DNA from: JALYRV01 sp036675475
GTDB lineage: Bacteria; Acidobacteriota; Vicinamibacteria; Vicinamibacterales; SCN-69-37
Direction: 5' to 3'
Length of the DNA: 64,000 bases
Assembly (NCBI GenBank): GCA_036675475.1
Contig: JAKFEY010000021.1
Span: 1 to 64,000, forward strand
The position numbers were made by a program, and so were the translations under genes. Shown here piece after piece: positions 18,050 to 28,488 of this stretch. Numbering within the stretch: position 1 is the stretch's first letter; the number at the start of each line of letters is the position of its first letter. The notes below the pieces were generated by a model. That model ran no database searches. It was not told the DNA's origin and was given only the letters and a program-made list of their open reading frames with translations.

Positions 18050-20725
18050 CTAGAACCCGAAGCGCACGCCCATCTGCACGGTGCGCGCCGTTGAAGCGCT
18101 CGACGGCTTGCCGAAGTTCGACGAGGTCATCACGCCGGAGTAGCCCTGCCAGTTCACGGTGTTGAGCAGGTTCTGCGCGTTGACGAAGATGTTCATCGAG
18201 TACCGGCTGCTGCCGGCCATCGGCCCGCCACTCATGACCACCATCTGTTGCGGCGCCGACGCCGCCGCGGACGCGCCGCCTCCGTCGCGCATGATCACGG
18301 TCGTGCCGCCCGGGCCGCCTTCGCCGCCGCGCCGGCCGAAGCCGAGCGAGTACGAGAACATGCCGCCCATCGTGACGATGGCGTCGCCGCGCGCGCTGTT
18401 GCGGCCCACGCCCGCCGGCCGATCGGCCAGCACGGTGTCGCGGTTGTCGTCGCGCCCGGTCGTGATGTTGTACGGCACGCCCGATCGCCACGACGCGTTG
18501 AGGTTCACGTTCAGGCGCCCGAAGAGCACCGTGCTCATGTTGCCGCCGACCTGATGGCGCGACACGCCGGCCGCCGGCCCCCACTCGGCCGCGAGATTGC
18601 TGCTGTCGGCCGGCAGTGAGAACGGCCCGTTCGCGTCGTTCTCGATGTGATTGAGCATGTAGTTGAGGAACATGAACGTGCGCTTCGCCGGAATGGTGTA
18701 GCTCATGTTCACGTTCACGGAATGCTGCTTCTGGCCGCCCGTCGACTGCAGCTCGGTGATGTTGCCGAAGGCCGGATCCGGCCGCAGGCCGCCGAGCGAC
18801 AGGTCGGGCGCATTGATGTTGACGCCGCGGAACCGATCGTAGCCGCGCATGTAGCTGTAGATGACGCCGCCGCCCATGTTGGCCCGCAGCTGCTGCTGCA
18901 CGCCGAGGCTCGCGCGCACCGACCAGGGCATCGACAGGTCGTCGCCCATGACGTACTTGCTCGGCGGGGCGCCCTGCTGCAGCGTGCCGCCCGAGAACGG
19001 ATTCGGATAGCCGGGGTTGAGCACGATCGTGTCGATTTGCCGCACGCCGTCCACCTGCAGCACCTGCTCGTAGGTGTTCGACTCGAGCCAGTCGTTGAAC
19101 ACGCCGAGGCTGCTGCGCACGGTGGTCTTGCCGCTCTTGAACGGCGACCACGTGAAGCCAAACCGCGGCGACAGATTCAGCGCATCGTCCAGGTTCTGCT
19201 GCATCTCCTGGCGGACGCCGAAGCTCACCGTCATGTTCGGCCGGATGCGCCAGTCGTCCTGCGCGAACAGGCCGAGTTGCCACTGCGAGTACTCGACCAG
19301 CGGATTGCCTTCGCGCACCGAATACTGCAGCGGACGATTCGCGCGATAGTCGTCGAGGCTGGCAAACGTGAAGGTGCCGAGATAGTTCGTCTGCTGATCG
19401 CTGGTCACCCAGTCGCCCTCGAGCAGGAAGCCCACGCGCACCGCATGCCTGCCCCGCGCGTAATCGAGGTTCGATGCAAACTCCAGGCTCGTGGTGTCGC
19501 GGCCGCCGCGCGACTGCGCGCCGCCGCCGGTGAATTCGTCGAGTACGCGGATGGTCTGGCCTTCCTGCACCGCGCGGCTGTCGCTCGAGTTGAAGCCGAT
19601 CTGCAGCCGCGTTTCATTCAGCCATGACTTGCCCCACGGCCCGGTGTCGGACAGCCGCACCGTGGCGCCCTGCATCTGGTTCTCGATGCCCTGCTGCTGC
19701 AGGCTGTAGCCGCCGACGCCGCCAACTGCTTCATTCTTGTTGGCCATCAGCATGCCGCGCATGGTGTGCGACTTCGACACGGCGTGATCGATGCGCCCGT
19801 GAAAACTGAACGACTCGCTCGGCTGGCGCAACGATCCGGCGACCGGGCCCTCGAGCGTGCGCGCGTTGATTTCGGCCGCCTTATAGTTGCTCGACCCATT
19901 GAGCGACACCGAGAACGACGTCTTCTGCGGCACGATGGTGCCGCTCAGATTGAAGCCCAGCATCTGGTTGCGCATGTCGCCCTTGCTGGGCTGCGTCGCC
20001 GTCCGCGCATTCAGCGCATCGTCCGCGAAGTTGAAGTTCATGCCGCCGCGCAGCGGGCCGATGCCGGGCTGGGTGACGATGTCGATGTGCACGAGGCCGC
20101 TGCCGTGATTCTCGGCCGCGAAGGGATCGCGGCTGATGCGAATCGAGCGGATCTGATCCTTCGGAGGCAGGCGGCCGCCGCGGAAGCCGTCGACCCGGAT
20201 GTTGGCGCCCGGGCCCGCCATCTCTTCGAGCACCGCCGCCATTTCATCCGGATCGTCGGGCAGCGCGTCGATCTGATCCTTGCTCAGGCTCGTGTCGAAG
20301 CGGCCGTTCTTCGGATCCGACGCGTTGGTCGCGGCATCACGGCCGACAGCCACCGACTCCTCCTGCCGCTTGATCGGCAGCTGCACCTCGCGGCGGAACT
20401 GCTCGCCCGCCTTGAGGCGCAGGTCCATGACGCCCACGGTTTCGAAGCCGTCGAACATGACCTGAATGTTGTAGCGGCCGGCCGGAAGGCCGTCGAACAC
20501 TGCCGTGCCTTCCATGTCGGTGGCGACGTCGGTGCGGACGATGGCCCTGGTGCTGCCCTCGGCGCCGAACAGGCTGACGAGCGCGCCTGGAATGACCGCG
20601 TCGGACGGGTCGGTCACGACCACACGCAGGCGGCCCGGCTGCGCGGCGGCGCCCTGTGCGGCCGCCGCGACAGGCGCGGCGGCGAGAAGGAAGAGGCAGA
20701 CGACGACCTTGAGTACGGCTCGCAT
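18050..20725 (-). CDS. TonB-dependent receptor with carboxypeptidase-like front domain
   Basis: An 891-residue outer-membrane protein. It has a signal peptide (about 1-24, AAPVAAAAQG), a carboxypeptidase-regulatory-like beta-sandwich (LRVVVTDPSDAVIPGALVSLFG, then GLPAGRYNIQVMFDGFE), a plug with NIRVDGFRGGRLPPKDQIRS near 180-210, and a 22-strand-type barrel region ending in phenylalanine (VQMGVRFGF). It lacks an obvious SusD partner, so it is more like the acidobacterial Cna/plug receptor group than a SusC. It follows a secreted protein gene by 9 bases and is probably expressed with it. The substrate is unknown. Confidence 0.9.
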   Translation of the reverse strand: MRAVLKVVVCLFLLAAAPVAAAAQGAAAQPGRLRVVVTDPSDAVIPGALVSLFGAEGSTRAIVRTDVATDMEGTAVFDGLPAGRYNIQVMFDGFETVGVMDLRLKAGEQFRREVQLPIKRQEESVAVGRDAATNASDPKNGRFDTSLSKDQIDALPDDPDEMAAVLEEMAGPGANIRVDGFRGGRLPPKDQIRSIRISRDPFAAENHGSGLVHIDIVTQPGIGPLRGGMNFNFADDALNARTATQPSKGDMRNQMLGFNLSGTIVPQKTSFSVSLNGSSNYKAAEINARTLEGPVAGSLRQPSESFSFHGRIDHAVSKSHTMRGMLMANKNEAVGGVGGYSLQQQGIENQMQGATVRLSDTGPWGKSWLNETRLQIGFNSSDSRAVQEGQTIRVLDEFTGGGAQSRGGRDTTSLEFASNLDYARGRHAVRVGFLLEGDWVTSDQQTNYLGTFTFASLDDYRANRPLQYSVREGNPLVEYSQWQLGLFAQDDWRIRPNMTVSFGVRQEMQQNLDDALNLSPRFGFTWSPFKSGKTTVRSSLGVFNDWLESNTYEQVLQVDGVRQIDTIVLNPGYPNPFSGGTLQQGAPPSKYVMGDDLSMPWSVRASLGVQQQLRANMGGGVIYSYMRGYDRFRGVNINAPDLSLGGLRPDPAFGNITELQSTGGQKQHSVNVNMSYTIPAKRTFMFLNYMLNHIENDANGPFSLPADSSNLAAEWGPAAGVSRHQVGGNMSTVLFGRLNVNLNASWRSGVPYNITTGRDDNRDTVLADRPAGVGRNSARGDAIVTMGGMFSYSLGFGRRGGEGGPGGTTVIMRDGGGASAAASAPQQMVVMSGGPMAGSSRYSMNIFVNAQNLLNTVNWQGYSGVMTSSNFGKPSSASTARTVQMGVRFGF

Positions 20726-20734
20726 GAATGTGTC

Positions 20735-21763
20735 CTACTGAAACTTTTTCGCGTCGATCTTCGGGTTGACTTTGACTTTTTCGATCGTCCACTCTTCGGT
20801 GGTGGTGCCGGCGATCGCGCGCTGCAGCGTGTGCGGGAACTGGATGCCGTCCACGTCCTTCCAGTCGCCGTAATAGACGCGGTGCTCCACCATCTTCGGC
20901 GGCGCGTTGCGCGCGGCGTCGATTTGCTTCTGCACGTCTTCCGGCACCGGGGCCGATGCGGCCGTTCCGACGCCGCCGCCACGCGCGCGGCCGCCGCCAG
21001 GCGCAATCACCGGCGCGCCCGCGGGAGCCGCCGACCGGGTAATGCGAACCTGCTGCGGCGCTTCGTAACTGAGCATCAGCGGCATGTTCGTCGCCTGATC
21101 GACGAACAGCTTCGCCTCGAACCCGCCGTCCGCCTTGATCTGAATGACATGCGCCTTGCCGTCGGGCGATTCCGCCTCGCCGGCGTAGGTATAGGTGGCC
21201 TTGAGGCCGGGATGCGCCTGGCCGAACCAGCCGATCATCAGCCGCGACAGCTCGACGCGCTGGCTGCGGACGAGCGACGCATTCATCATGGCCTGCTGCT
21301 CCGGCGTCGGCGCGCCGCCGGCACCGGCGGGTGGAGCCGCGCCGGCCACCACCATCTCGCGCACCATCATCGCGCCGCCGCCGCCACCGCCGGCCGGCAT
21401 CGAGTGCGTCATCACCATCGGCCCGCCCGCCGCGCCGCTGCCGGCCGGACGAATGAACTGATCGCCGTTGAATCCCATCTGCATCGTCCGCGCAATGGGC
21501 GCCGTGAAGTGCTCGACGCGCAGGTAGCGATCCGGCAAATCGAGATACAGCTCCACGTCGGTCACGAGCTGCATCTCGCCCTGGTTGCGGGCCGTCTTGG
21601 CCTCGAGGCTGAACGTCCGCAGAGCATCGAGCCTGCCGCCGCCGATGGCCTGACGCATCGCGTTGAGAACTTCGGTGGCCTTGTCCTGCGCGAGCACCCG
21701 CTCGGCGGTGGACGCGGCAATCGCCATGAGGGCGACGATGAAGAGAGCACACACTTTCCGCAT
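20735..21763 (-). CDS. Secreted protein, possibly lipoprotein-sorting-like; function unknown
   Basis: A 342-residue protein with a signal peptide (MRKVCALFIVALMAIAASTAERVLAQ). The following DKATEVLNAMRQAIGGGRLDALRTFSLEAKTA resembles the start of outer-membrane lipoprotein carrier-like (LolA/LppX fold) proteins, and WTIEKVKVNPKIDAKKFQ ends it in family style. The middle holds Gly/Ala-rich inserts (GGGGGGAMMV; APPAGAGGAPTP) that look like flexible loops. The ATG is supported by GGAGG five bases upstream, one of the few clear ribosome-binding sites in the window; the frame is open further upstream but without similarity. It precedes the TonB receptor and faces a two-component system. Confidence 0.72.
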   Translation of the reverse strand: MRKVCALFIVALMAIAASTAERVLAQDKATEVLNAMRQAIGGGRLDALRTFSLEAKTARNQGEMQLVTDVELYLDLPDRYLRVEHFTAPIARTMQMGFNGDQFIRPAGSGAAGGPMVMTHSMPAGGGGGGAMMVREMVVAGAAPPAGAGGAPTPEQQAMMNASLVRSQRVELSRLMIGWFGQAHPGLKATYTYAGEAESPDGKAHVIQIKADGGFEAKLFVDQATNMPLMLSYEAPQQVRITRSAAPAGAPVIAPGGGRARGGGVGTAASAPVPEDVQKQIDAARNAPPKMVEHRVYYGDWKDVDGIQFPHTLQRAIAGTTTEEWTIEKVKVNPKIDAKKFQ

Positions 21764-21864
21764 GGAATCCTCCGGGGCAGCCGATCTGCCCGTAACACGA
21801 GCGTTAGACGGAACGATGGTGCGCTTCGGTCTCCGGTTTCGGGTTAAGGGGGCGCAAAGAGTTT

Positions 21865-21878
21865 GTAAAGAACGTAAA
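21865..21878. promoter_or_regulatory. Candidate CpxR-like direct-repeat box
   Basis: GTAAAGAACGTAAA contains two GTAAA half-sites separated by four bases, which fits the GTAAA-N4-8-GTAAA pattern recognised by CpxR-type OmpR-family regulators. It lies in the 176-base region between the secreted protein/TonB receptor operon and the histidine kinase/response regulator operon, so it could control either. A third, weaker half-site (GCAAA) lies at 21854-21858. Confidence 0.45.
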
Positions 21879-21939
21879 AGCCTCTTTTTCAACGACTTAG
21901 CGCCATTGATCGGCGGCGCCGCGATGCTAGACTGCGCGT

Positions 21940-23790
<1,851 letters not shown>

Positions 23791-23793
23791 CGC

Positions 23794-24480
23794 GTGAAAA
23801 AAGTCTTCCTCGTCGAGGACGAGCCGGGCCTGGTGCTCACGCTCACCGATCGGCTGCAGAGCGAGGGCTACCGCGTCGATCACACCGCCGACGGCACCAG
23901 CGCCGTGGAGCGCGCGGCCTCGGAGGCGTTCGACGTCATCCTGCTCGACGTCATGCTTCCGGGCGCCAACGGCTTCGACATCGTGCGCGATCTGCGCAAC
24001 CGCGGCGTGATGACGCCGGTCATCATGCTCACCGCGCGCGGCCAGGTGGCCGATAAAGTCGTGGGCCTGAAGCTGGGCGCCGACGACTATCTGGCCAAGC
24101 CGTTCGACATGATGGAGCTGATGGCGCGCATCGAGGCGCAGATCCGGCGCGCGGCGTCGGCGACGCAGGCCATCACCTCGCAGCAGTACGCGTTCGGCGC
24201 GATGGCCGTGGACTTCCGCAAGGCGGAGGTCCGGCGCGACGGCGTGGAGATCGAGTTTTCGGCGCGCGAGTTCCAGCTGCTCAAGTACTTCATCGAGCAT
24301 CGCGGCGCCACGCTGTCGCGCGACGAGCTGCTCAACGAGGTATGGGGATACAACGCCATGCCGTCGACGCGCACCGTGGACGTGCACGTGGCGTGGCTCC
24401 GGCAGAAGATCGAGCCGAATCCGCGGCATCCACAATTCGTTTTGACCGTGCACGGCCTGGGGTATAAGTTCGTGGGCTGA
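23794..24480 (+). CDS. OmpR-family response regulator
   Basis: A 228-residue two-domain regulator. The receiver has the acidic pair in FLVEDEPG, the phosphoacceptor in VILLDVMLPG (D52), the threonine in VIMLTARG and the lysine in LAKPFD. The C-terminal winged helix (from about 135) contains FSAREFQLLKYFIEHRG and TRTVDVHVAWLRQKIEPNP, ending VHGLGYKF. It starts at GTG three bases after the kinase stop and ends in a TGATG overlap with the metallopeptidase gene, so the three genes form one operon. The CpxR-like box upstream of the kinase is a reasonable target. Confidence 0.95.
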   Translation: MKKVFLVEDEPGLVLTLTDRLQSEGYRVDHTADGTSAVERAASEAFDVILLDVMLPGANGFDIVRDLRNRGVMTPVIMLTARGQVADKVVGLKLGADDYLAKPFDMMELMARIEAQIRRAASATQAITSQQYAFGAMAVDFRKAEVRRDGVEIEFSAREFQLLKYFIEHRGATLSRDELLNEVWGYNAMPSTRTVDVHVAWLRQKIEPNPRHPQFVLTVHGLGYKFVG

Positions 24481-26135
24481 TGTTCTCCGAGACGTACACC
24501 GCGAACCTGCGCGGATCGCTCACCTCGCTCGCGCTGGCCGCGGGCGTCATTCTGCTTCTCACCCTGGTCTTCGCGTGGCGCCTGCGCCGGTCGCGCCGCG
24601 GCCTTCCCCTCAGCTCGGCGCTTGCGCTGGCCTTCATCGCGCTCTCGGCCGCCGCCATCGCCTACTGGTGGCTGTTCTACGACACGTTCTATCGCATGCG
24701 CGTGAGCGAGACCGAAGTGGTGCTCGGCCTGCAGCTGCCCGAGCGCGAAGTGCGCATCCCGCGCGCGCAGGTCAGGGAGCTTGCGCTCGAGCCCGCGCCG
24801 CGCGGCGCCGCCCGCCTCGTCATCGACACCACCGGCGGCCGGTACTACTCGCCGGCAGGGCCGCGCGCGGCCCGCATCGCAGTCATCGAACGCGTGGAGG
24901 ACCTTCTGACACCCGACATGTCGCAGATTGCGGAACGCTACGTCCGGCTGGTGTTGCAGGTGGGACAGCACGACCCGAACTTCGTTGACGCGTATTACGG
25001 CCCGGAAGCGCTGCAGCCGCCGCAGGATCGCAAGACGCCGATCGGTGAGCTGCTGACCACCGCCGCCGCCCTGCAGCAGGATGCGGCGTCGTTCACGCTG
25101 CCGGCCGACGCCGACGACCTGACGAAACTGCGCAAGCAGTATCTGGCGCAGCAGCTGACGGCCGTGCACGCGCGGCTGCGCATGCTGAACGGCGAGCAGT
25201 TCCCCTTCGACGTCGAGTCGAAGCTGCTGTACGACGCAGAGGCGCCGGTCAATTCCGAGGCGTCATTCCAGGCCACGCTCGACGAGCTCGCCACGAAACT
25301 GCCGGGCGACGGTCCGCTCATCGCCCGCTATGAAGCGTTCCGCGCGCGGTTCGTGATTCCGGCGGATCGGCTCGACCGCGTGTTCACGCGCGCGATCGCC
25401 GAATGCCGCGCGCGAACGCTGGCGCACCTGACGCTGCCCGAGGGCGAGAGCTTCACCGTCGAATACGTGAAGGACAAGTCGTGGAGCGCCTACAACTGGT
25501 ACAAGGGCGGCTATCGGTCCGTGATTCAGGTCAACACGGACCTTCCCATCACCATCGACCGCGCCATCGACCTCGCGTGTCATGAGGGCTACCCCGGGCA
25601 TCACGTGTACAACGCGCTGCTCGAGAAACACCTCGTGCGCGATCGCCGGTGGATTGAGTTCTCCGTCTATCCGCTGTTCTCGCCGCAGTCGCTGATCGCC
25701 GAGGGCACCGCCAACTTCGGCATCCCTGTGGCGTTTCCGGGCTCCTCGCGCGTGGCGTACGAAAAGACGGCGCTCTTTCCCGAGGCCGGCCTCGACCCGG
25801 CGCAGGCCGAGGCGTACTACGCCGTGCAGGCCCTGATCGATCGTCTGAGCTACGCCGGCAACGAAGCCGCGCGCCGCTACCTGAACGGCGAGATCACGCG
25901 CGAGCAGGCCGTCGACTGGCTCATGCGGTTTGCGATGATGCCGAAGGATCGCGCCGAACAGCGCACGCGCTTCTTCGACCAGTACCGCAGCTACGTGATC
26001 AACTACAACTACGGCAAGGATCTCGTGCGCGCATGGGTCGAGCGCAATGGCGGCACCGAGGACAAACCCGAAGAACGGTGGCGCGTCTTCGGACAACTGC
26101 TTTCGTCGCCCAGACTGCCGTCGGGGCTCCGGTGA
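24480..26135 (+). CDS. Membrane-anchored DUF885-like zinc metallopeptidase fusion
   Basis: A 551-residue protein in two parts. Residues 1-140 hold two membrane segments (about 13-35 and 42-65) and a beta-rich stretch (VVLGLQLPEREVRIPRAQV) that resembles a bacterial PH-like domain. Residues 150-551 form an alpha-helical peptidase related to DUF885: ACHEGYPGHHVYN (H367, E368, H372) is the zinc motif, with EGTANF near 408 supplying the third ligand. It overlaps the response regulator (TGATG) and is thus co-translated with the two-component system, suggesting envelope proteolysis as part of the response. The fusion of the anchor to this peptidase is unusual, and its substrate is unknown. Confidence 0.82.
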   Translation: MFSETYTANLRGSLTSLALAAGVILLLTLVFAWRLRRSRRGLPLSSALALAFIALSAAAIAYWWLFYDTFYRMRVSETEVVLGLQLPEREVRIPRAQVRELALEPAPRGAARLVIDTTGGRYYSPAGPRAARIAVIERVEDLLTPDMSQIAERYVRLVLQVGQHDPNFVDAYYGPEALQPPQDRKTPIGELLTTAAALQQDAASFTLPADADDLTKLRKQYLAQQLTAVHARLRMLNGEQFPFDVESKLLYDAEAPVNSEASFQATLDELATKLPGDGPLIARYEAFRARFVIPADRLDRVFTRAIAECRARTLAHLTLPEGESFTVEYVKDKSWSAYNWYKGGYRSVIQVNTDLPITIDRAIDLACHEGYPGHHVYNALLEKHLVRDRRWIEFSVYPLFSPQSLIAEGTANFGIPVAFPGSSRVAYEKTALFPEAGLDPAQAEAYYAVQALIDRLSYAGNEAARRYLNGEITREQAVDWLMRFAMMPKDRAEQRTRFFDQYRSYVINYNYGKDLVRAWVERNGGTEDKPEERWRVFGQLLSSPRLPSGLR

Positions 26136-26139
26136 AATT

Positions 26140-26168
26140 CAGAGTTGGTGAGTTGAGAGTTAAGAATT
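26140..26168 (+). repeat. Degenerate heptamer array between genes
   Basis: The string CAGAGTT-g-GTGAGTT-GAGAGTT-AAGAATT shows a 7-base period with one extra base after the first unit. It lies directly after the metallopeptidase stop and ends 7 bases before the ATG of the quinone reductase, so it occupies the whole gap, including the place where a ribosome-binding site would be. Confidence 0.6.
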
Positions 26169-26175
26169 GCTGCTG

Positions 26176-27147
26176 ATGCGGGCGATCGAGATCAGCGAAC
26201 CGGGCGGGCCCGAGGTCCTTCGGCTCGTCGAGCGTCCGGATCCCGTGCCGGCTGCGGGCGAGGTGCTGATCGACGTCCAGGCCGCGGGCGTCAATCGCCC
26301 TGATGCCATGCAGCGCTCCGGCAACTACCCGCCGCCGAGGGGCGCGTCCGATATTCCCGGCCTCGAAGTGGCCGGCCGCGTGGCGGCTGTCGGCGCCGGC
26401 GTCACGCGCTGGCGCGAAGGCGACATGGTGACCGCGCTTCTGTCAGGCGGCGGCTACGCATCGCGGGCCGTCGCGCCGGAGCCGCAATGCCTGCCGGTGC
26501 CTGACGGCCTCACAGCCATCGAGGCCGCAGCACTCCCGGAAACATTTTTCACCGTCTGGACTAACGTCTTCGATCGCGGGCGCCTGAAGCCGGGCGAAAC
26601 GCTGCTGGTGCACGGCGGCGCCAGCGGCATCGGCACCACCGCCATCCAGCTCGCGCGGGCGTTTGGAAGCCCGGTGTTTGCCACCGCCGGCTCAGAGGAG
26701 CGATGCGCGGCGGTGGAAGCGCTCGGCGCGACGCCCATCAACTACCGCACCGAGGACTTCGCCGCGCGCCTCGAGAAGACAACTGCCGGCCGCGGCGTCG
26801 ACGTCATCCTCGACATCGTCGGCGGCCCTTATCTGGCGAAGAACATCGCGTCGCTGGCGCGCGACGGGCGGCTGGTGATGATCGGCTTCATGGGCGGCAC
26901 CGACGCGTCGTTCAACGCGCGGCAGATCATCCTGCGGCGCCTGACGATCACGGGCTCGACGCTGCGCATCCGCACGATTCAGGAAAAGGGCGCGATCGCG
27001 CGGCAACTGGAAGAACACGTGTGGCCGCTACTTGCGCGCGGCGAGGTGAAGCCGATTATCCACGCGACGTTTCCCCTGGAGCGCGCTAGTGACGCACACC
27101 GAGCCCTGGATCAGGGCCACGTCGGGAAGATCGTGCTGACGGTCTGA
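26176..27147 (+). CDS. NAD(P)H:quinone oxidoreductase, zinc-free MDR family (PIG3-like)
   Basis: A 323-residue cytosolic medium-chain reductase. MRAIEISEPGGPEVLRLVE and VQAAGVNRPDAMQRSGNYPPP mark the quinone reductase/PIG3 group; the NADPH site is LVHGGASGIGTTAIQLARA near 145, and IGFMGGTDASFNARQI with RRLTITGSTLR is typical of PIG3-type enzymes. No structural-zinc cysteines are seen. ATG is preferred to the in-frame TTG 9 bases upstream because it aligns with the family start. The 3' end overlaps the convergent membrane gene by about 60 bases. Confidence 0.92.
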   Translation: MRAIEISEPGGPEVLRLVERPDPVPAAGEVLIDVQAAGVNRPDAMQRSGNYPPPRGASDIPGLEVAGRVAAVGAGVTRWREGDMVTALLSGGGYASRAVAPEPQCLPVPDGLTAIEAAALPETFFTVWTNVFDRGRLKPGETLLVHGGASGIGTTAIQLARAFGSPVFATAGSEERCAAVEALGATPINYRTEDFAARLEKTTAGRGVDVILDIVGGPYLAKNIASLARDGRLVMIGFMGGTDASFNARQIILRRLTITGSTLRIRTIQEKGAIARQLEEHVWPLLARGEVKPIIHATFPLERASDAHRALDQGHVGKIVLTV

Positions 27148-27490
27148 GCAGCCACGCCAGCCACGCGCTGTGGTGCACGACGATGAGCAGCGTGAACAGC
27201 GCGAGCACATCGGGCGCAAGACTGGTTGGCAGCACGCGCGTGGCGTACTGAATCACCGCAAAGACAGCCGATGACGCCAGCACGCCGATGGCCAGGGACC
27301 ACGCGTACGGGCGCGCTTCGCGCAGGCCGATGGCCGCGGCCACCGAGGCGAGCGCCAGCGCGATGCGGACCGCGAGAGCAATGATGGTTTCAGGGTCGCG
27401 CGTGTAGAGGCTGGCGCCGGCCCGCAACAGCAGGCCGGCGGCCAGGAAGGGCTCGAAGAGAAAGAGGATGACGGCCAGAAGCCGGTGCAC
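27086..27490 (-). CDS. Small hypothetical membrane protein
   Basis: A 134-residue protein (GTG start) with four likely membrane helices: LLAVILFLFEPFLAAGLLL, TIIALAVRIALALASVAAAI, AWSLAIGVLASSAVFAVI and VLALFTLLIVVHHSAWLAWL. The C-terminus is a basic tail (RPSARSSRRGPDPG) lying over the end of the quinone reductase gene. I recognise no family. It could be translated with the GDSL lipoprotein gene, 18 bases upstream on the same strand. The strong, evenly spaced hydrophobicity argues that the frame is real, but no functional residue stands out. Confidence 0.6.
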   Translation of the reverse strand: MHRLLAVILFLFEPFLAAGLLLRAGASLYTRDPETIIALAVRIALALASVAAAIGLREARPYAWSLAIGVLASSAVFAVIQYATRVLPTSLAPDVLALFTLLIVVHHSAWLAWLLRPSARSSRRGPDPGLGVRH

Positions 27491-27508
27491 GATTGCTGCG
27501 AGCGTACC

Positions 27509-28420
27509 CTAGAGCGACGGCACAATCGACATCCGGCCGCAGCTCGCGCGCGGCGCCGGATAGCTGCTCGATCGGATCGCCGCGAGCATCATCTCGGCCA
27601 TGATGGCGTAGCCGTTGTCGTTCGGATGGAAACCGTCGGACGAGTACGACGAGGGCGCATAGAAGCGGTCTTCACAGAGAAGATCCACGACGGCGACGTT
27701 GGCTCGCGAGGCCAGCGGGTTGATACCCACGCGCGAGAAGTCGACCGAGATCTGCTGCAGCACGCGCCGCTGATCTTCCGTGTAGTTGTTCGTGAACGGC
27801 GCGCCCGCGAAATTCGGCAGGTTCGCGATGACGATGCGCGCCGAGGGCGCGCGCTCGCGAATGCCGTCGACGAGCGTCCCCATCTCGGCGGCAAACTGGC
27901 GCACCTGATCTTCCACGTACGCGCGCGGATTGCCGTTGGCCGATCCGCTCACCGACCGCGCCACGACGTTCGTGTCGTTGCCGCCAGCGAAGATCGTGAT
28001 CACCGTCGAGTCGCGCGGGACGAACGGAACCTGGCTCACAAGGAAGTTGAAGTCGACGCGGGGCCCGTACGCCTGGGAGATCGACTGAATGCGCGGGCTC
28101 AGCACCGCACCGGGCATCCCAAGATTGCGGAAATCCACCGTCTTGCCAGGCTCGGTCAGCGTGCGCTTGATGATCTGCACGTAGCCCGTGCCGTTCGGGC
28201 AGTCGATGAACGGCAGGCACGACACGCTGGCGCCAATCGCAATGGCGTCGCTGGCGCCCACGGCGGTATAGCTGACCTGGGCGCCTCCGCTGCCGCCGCC
28301 CGTCTCATCAGGCGAGGTGGGCGACGCGGAGCACGCCGCGCCGGCAGCTGCGGACACGAACAGAACGAGGGCTGCGCAGACGCGGAGCGCACGCCCGCTG
28401 AAGGCGGTATTTAACTTCAT
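27509..28420 (-). CDS. SGNH/GDSL-type hydrolase lipoprotein
   Basis: A 303-residue secreted lipoprotein with a lipobox (AAAGAAC at about residue 29), then a Gly/Ser tether and an SGNH fold. Block I reads YTAVGASDAIAIGAS rather than the usual GDS, block III is IFAGGNDTNV, and the C-terminal Asp-His pair is in SSDGFHPNDNGYAIM. Four cysteines (VSCLPFIDCPN, VDLLCED, ASCGR) could form disulphides. Family members are lipases, esterases or deacetylases acting outside the cytoplasm. A TATAAA hexamer lies very close (3 bases) to the chosen ATG, so this start is not certain; a longer frame begins at 28468. Confidence 0.82.
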   Translation of the reverse strand: MKLNTAFSGRALRVCAALVLFVSAAAGAACSASPTSPDETGGGSGGAQVSYTAVGASDAIAIGASVSCLPFIDCPNGTGYVQIIKRTLTEPGKTVDFRNLGMPGAVLSPRIQSISQAYGPRVDFNFLVSQVPFVPRDSTVITIFAGGNDTNVVARSVSGSANGNPRAYVEDQVRQFAAEMGTLVDGIRERAPSARIVIANLPNFAGAPFTNNYTEDQRRVLQQISVDFSRVGINPLASRANVAVVDLLCEDRFYAPSSYSSDGFHPNDNGYAIMAEMMLAAIRSSSYPAPRASCGRMSIVPSL

Positions 28421-28488
28421 GACTTTATAGATTGTCGGGGGGAGCAGGCCGAGAGATAAGTGTAACATAGCGCCGTAACCCCTTCTAA

